38,576 bases of DNA from a virus: positions 1 through 38,576 of IMG/VR virus record IMGVR_UViG_3300031624_000006; one strand, given 5' to 3'. The notes beneath the pieces were generated by a model. The model made no database searches. It was given only the letters and a program-made list of their open reading frames with translations, and had not been told where the DNA came from. Below are positions 37,370-38,576 of this stretch, piece by piece; position 1 is the stretch's first letter, and every line of letters starts with the position of its first letter. A program made the translations under genes and the position numbers.

Positions 37370-38576
37370 CTACCAGTTCCATGTATTATAACTCCCTTGG
37401 AAACCTTTCGCCACTGCTCCAGTCTTTCTCACTGTAAGGGCTATCATAAAAGCTAGAGCCAAATCATCAAAGGTCTGGGCTTGCTCTCTATACTTTGTCT
37501 TCAATTTTACAAATCTAAAGCTACGAAGCTGCCTGACCAGGTTAGAATCCCATAGTTTAATCTGGGGAAGGTTCTCTCTGGTCACAGTCATTAAGAGACT
37601 CCTCGTTTGGTCATTACTCCACCAACCCCTCTGGTTTGTCATCCTCCCTGTAGTAAAGTCTACCTGATGAGCAACATTAGGGTAATCTGCAAGCTGCTCC
37701 AAGACAGCATAACCTGTAAAGTTTCTCTCTACTGCTATCATAGCATTATTATACCATTTACCCATCTTCTTCAATACTTCTGCGAACTGGTGTGGTTCAA
37801 GTCTAGCCTGGAATGTAGCACATACTCTCCAAAGACTATCTATGACCACAGCAGCACTATAACTTCCCTCTGGAGCACCCGAAGATGTATCAGCCCCTAT
37901 CATATAGTTCATCTTCTCAATGGGTGGAATCCAGTATGTCCAACCATCTGGGTGCCTCTCTCCATCATAACAGACATTGGCTAGGTCTGTCAAGAGGCTC
38001 TGGTCGAAAACAGGGTCTCCAACAGTGATGAAACAATCAACATCATTCTCAGGATACTCAATGAAGAATAAACCACCTTTCTCTGCTAACTTGAATCTCC
38101 TCCACCTTATCTGGTCTTCATTGAGTTGGTGGGTATCAACAAGAAATTGTTCATCCTCAGTATAAGTAAGCTCCCCTACATCCTGGGGCTGTAGAAGGTT
38201 AAGGATTTCTGGGTCTTCTGGATTCCTTGGTATCTGGTAATCTTTACCTAACCACCAAGGAAAGAAGAAAGGTTTATAGGGACTCTTCCCCTCTCTAGCC
38301 TTTACCCAAGTCTCATAGAAGATATTATTCTCCCCATTAGGACTGGATTCTAGTGTAAGTTCACCATTCAGAGGAACAGCATCCTGGATACCTGATAGAA
38401 TCTTCTCCCCACCTTCATAGAAGGCTACCTCTGAAAGATGACCCATGTGAATTGTATCCCCTCTTGAGAATGCTCTAGCCCCTGATGTACCAATATAGAT
38501 ACTACTATCGAGTTCAGGGAAGCTCTTCTCAGACCTTGATTCAGCACCAAGAGCTGGCTTGGGACTATCCATAGAC
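37370..38576 (-). CDS. Terminase large subunit, partial (window edge)
   Basis: The frame is open to the right edge, so the first part of the protein, including Walker A, is missing. Counting from an internal ATG at 38572: GHLSEVAFY (44-52) is the Walker B/catalytic glutamate strand; SSPNG (76-80) is the coupling motif III. The C-terminal nuclease domain has D228 in IGADTS, E282 in AVERN and D369-D370 in FDDLALAF, the three acidic metal ligands. The protein packages DNA into the prohead through the portal and cuts the concatemer. Nuclease residues are intact, so it should be active. Confidence 0.9.
   Translation of the reverse strand, partial: SMDSPKPALGAESRSEKSFPELDSSIYIGTSGARAFSRGDTIHMGHLSEVAFYEGGEKILSGIQDAVPLNGELTLESSPNGENNIFYETWVKAREGKSPYKPFFFPWWLGKDYQIPRNPEDPEILNLLQPQDVGELTYTEDEQFLVDTHQLNEDQIRWRRFKLAEKGGLFFIEYPENDVDCFITVGDPVFDQSLLTDLANVCYDGERHPDGWTYWIPPIEKMNYMIGADTSSGAPEGSYSAAVVIDSLWRVCATFQARLEPHQFAEVLKKMGKWYNNAMIAVERNFTGYAVLEQLADYPNVAHQVDFTTGRMTNQRGWWSNDQTRSLLMTVTRENLPQIKLWDSNLVRQLRSFRFVKLKTKYREQAQTFDDLALAFMIALTVRKTGAVAKGFQGSYNTWNW

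Noticed and set aside
1-38576. tRNA genes, integrase, repressor and insertion sequences
   Set aside because: No T-loop/cloverleaf pattern, no tyrosine or serine recombinase motif and no transposase were seen; nothing in the window shows a temperate life style.

Overview
The window is part of a tailed double-stranded DNA bacteriophage genome, or a prophage or metagenomic phage contig. It carries portal, terminase, scaffold, capsid and tail genes at the right and a phage DNA-replication module at the left, with no host housekeeping genes, rRNA or tRNA. Genes are tightly packed with 1-8 base overlaps and strong AGGAGG-type ribosome binding sites, which points to a bacterial host with canonical Shine-Dalgarno initiation. 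The host itself cannot be named. Composition is moderately AT-rich (about 40% GC by eye) and poor in CpG. The string GATC appears to be absent from the whole window. The terminase gene runs off the right edge and the genome evidently continues to the left.

Layout. Positions 195-13417 are read rightward (early/replication genes); 13516-38576 are read leftward (late/structural genes). The two blocks converge on a small hairpin terminator near 13416-13451. The left block starts with a three-gene cluster resembling a prokaryotic ubiquitin-like pathway: a candidate E2-like protein, a ThiF/E1-like adenylating enzyme and a JAB/JAMM isopeptidase. A strong sigma70-type promoter (2942-2970) then begins the replication unit: RepA-like ATPase/helicase, a possible ssDNA-binding protein, a Cas4/RecB-like Fe-S nuclease, a Sak4-like recombination ATPase, an ERCC4-type nuclease with altered catalytic motif, a family A DNA polymerase split over two overlapping reading frames, a DNA methyltransferase, a metallophosphoesterase and a deoxyribosyltransferase-like protein. 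Many very small proteins lie between them: zinc-ribbon and single-membrane-helix peptides, several too short for routine gene calling.

The late block in transcription order (right to left) is: terminase large subunit (partial), portal, a 1966-residue polyvalent-type protein, a consensus sigma70 promoter, scaffold, major capsid protein, a probable decoration protein, several small proteins, an 809-residue tail fibre/propeller protein with unusual CpG content, a 1956-residue tail protein (serine protease domain, sialidase-like region and about 33 copies of a 20-residue LLGLK repeat), a 786-residue tail hub/fibre-like protein, small membrane proteins including a holin candidate, and a head-tail adaptor-like protein. 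No tape measure, tail sheath or tail tube protein was recognised, so a short-tailed (podovirus) morphology is the simplest reading. No endolysin was recognised.

The strongest candidates for something undescribed are the phage-borne E1/E2/JAB cluster, the giant protease-plus-repeat tail protein, and the complete GATC avoidance together with a phage methyltransferase of unknown specificity.
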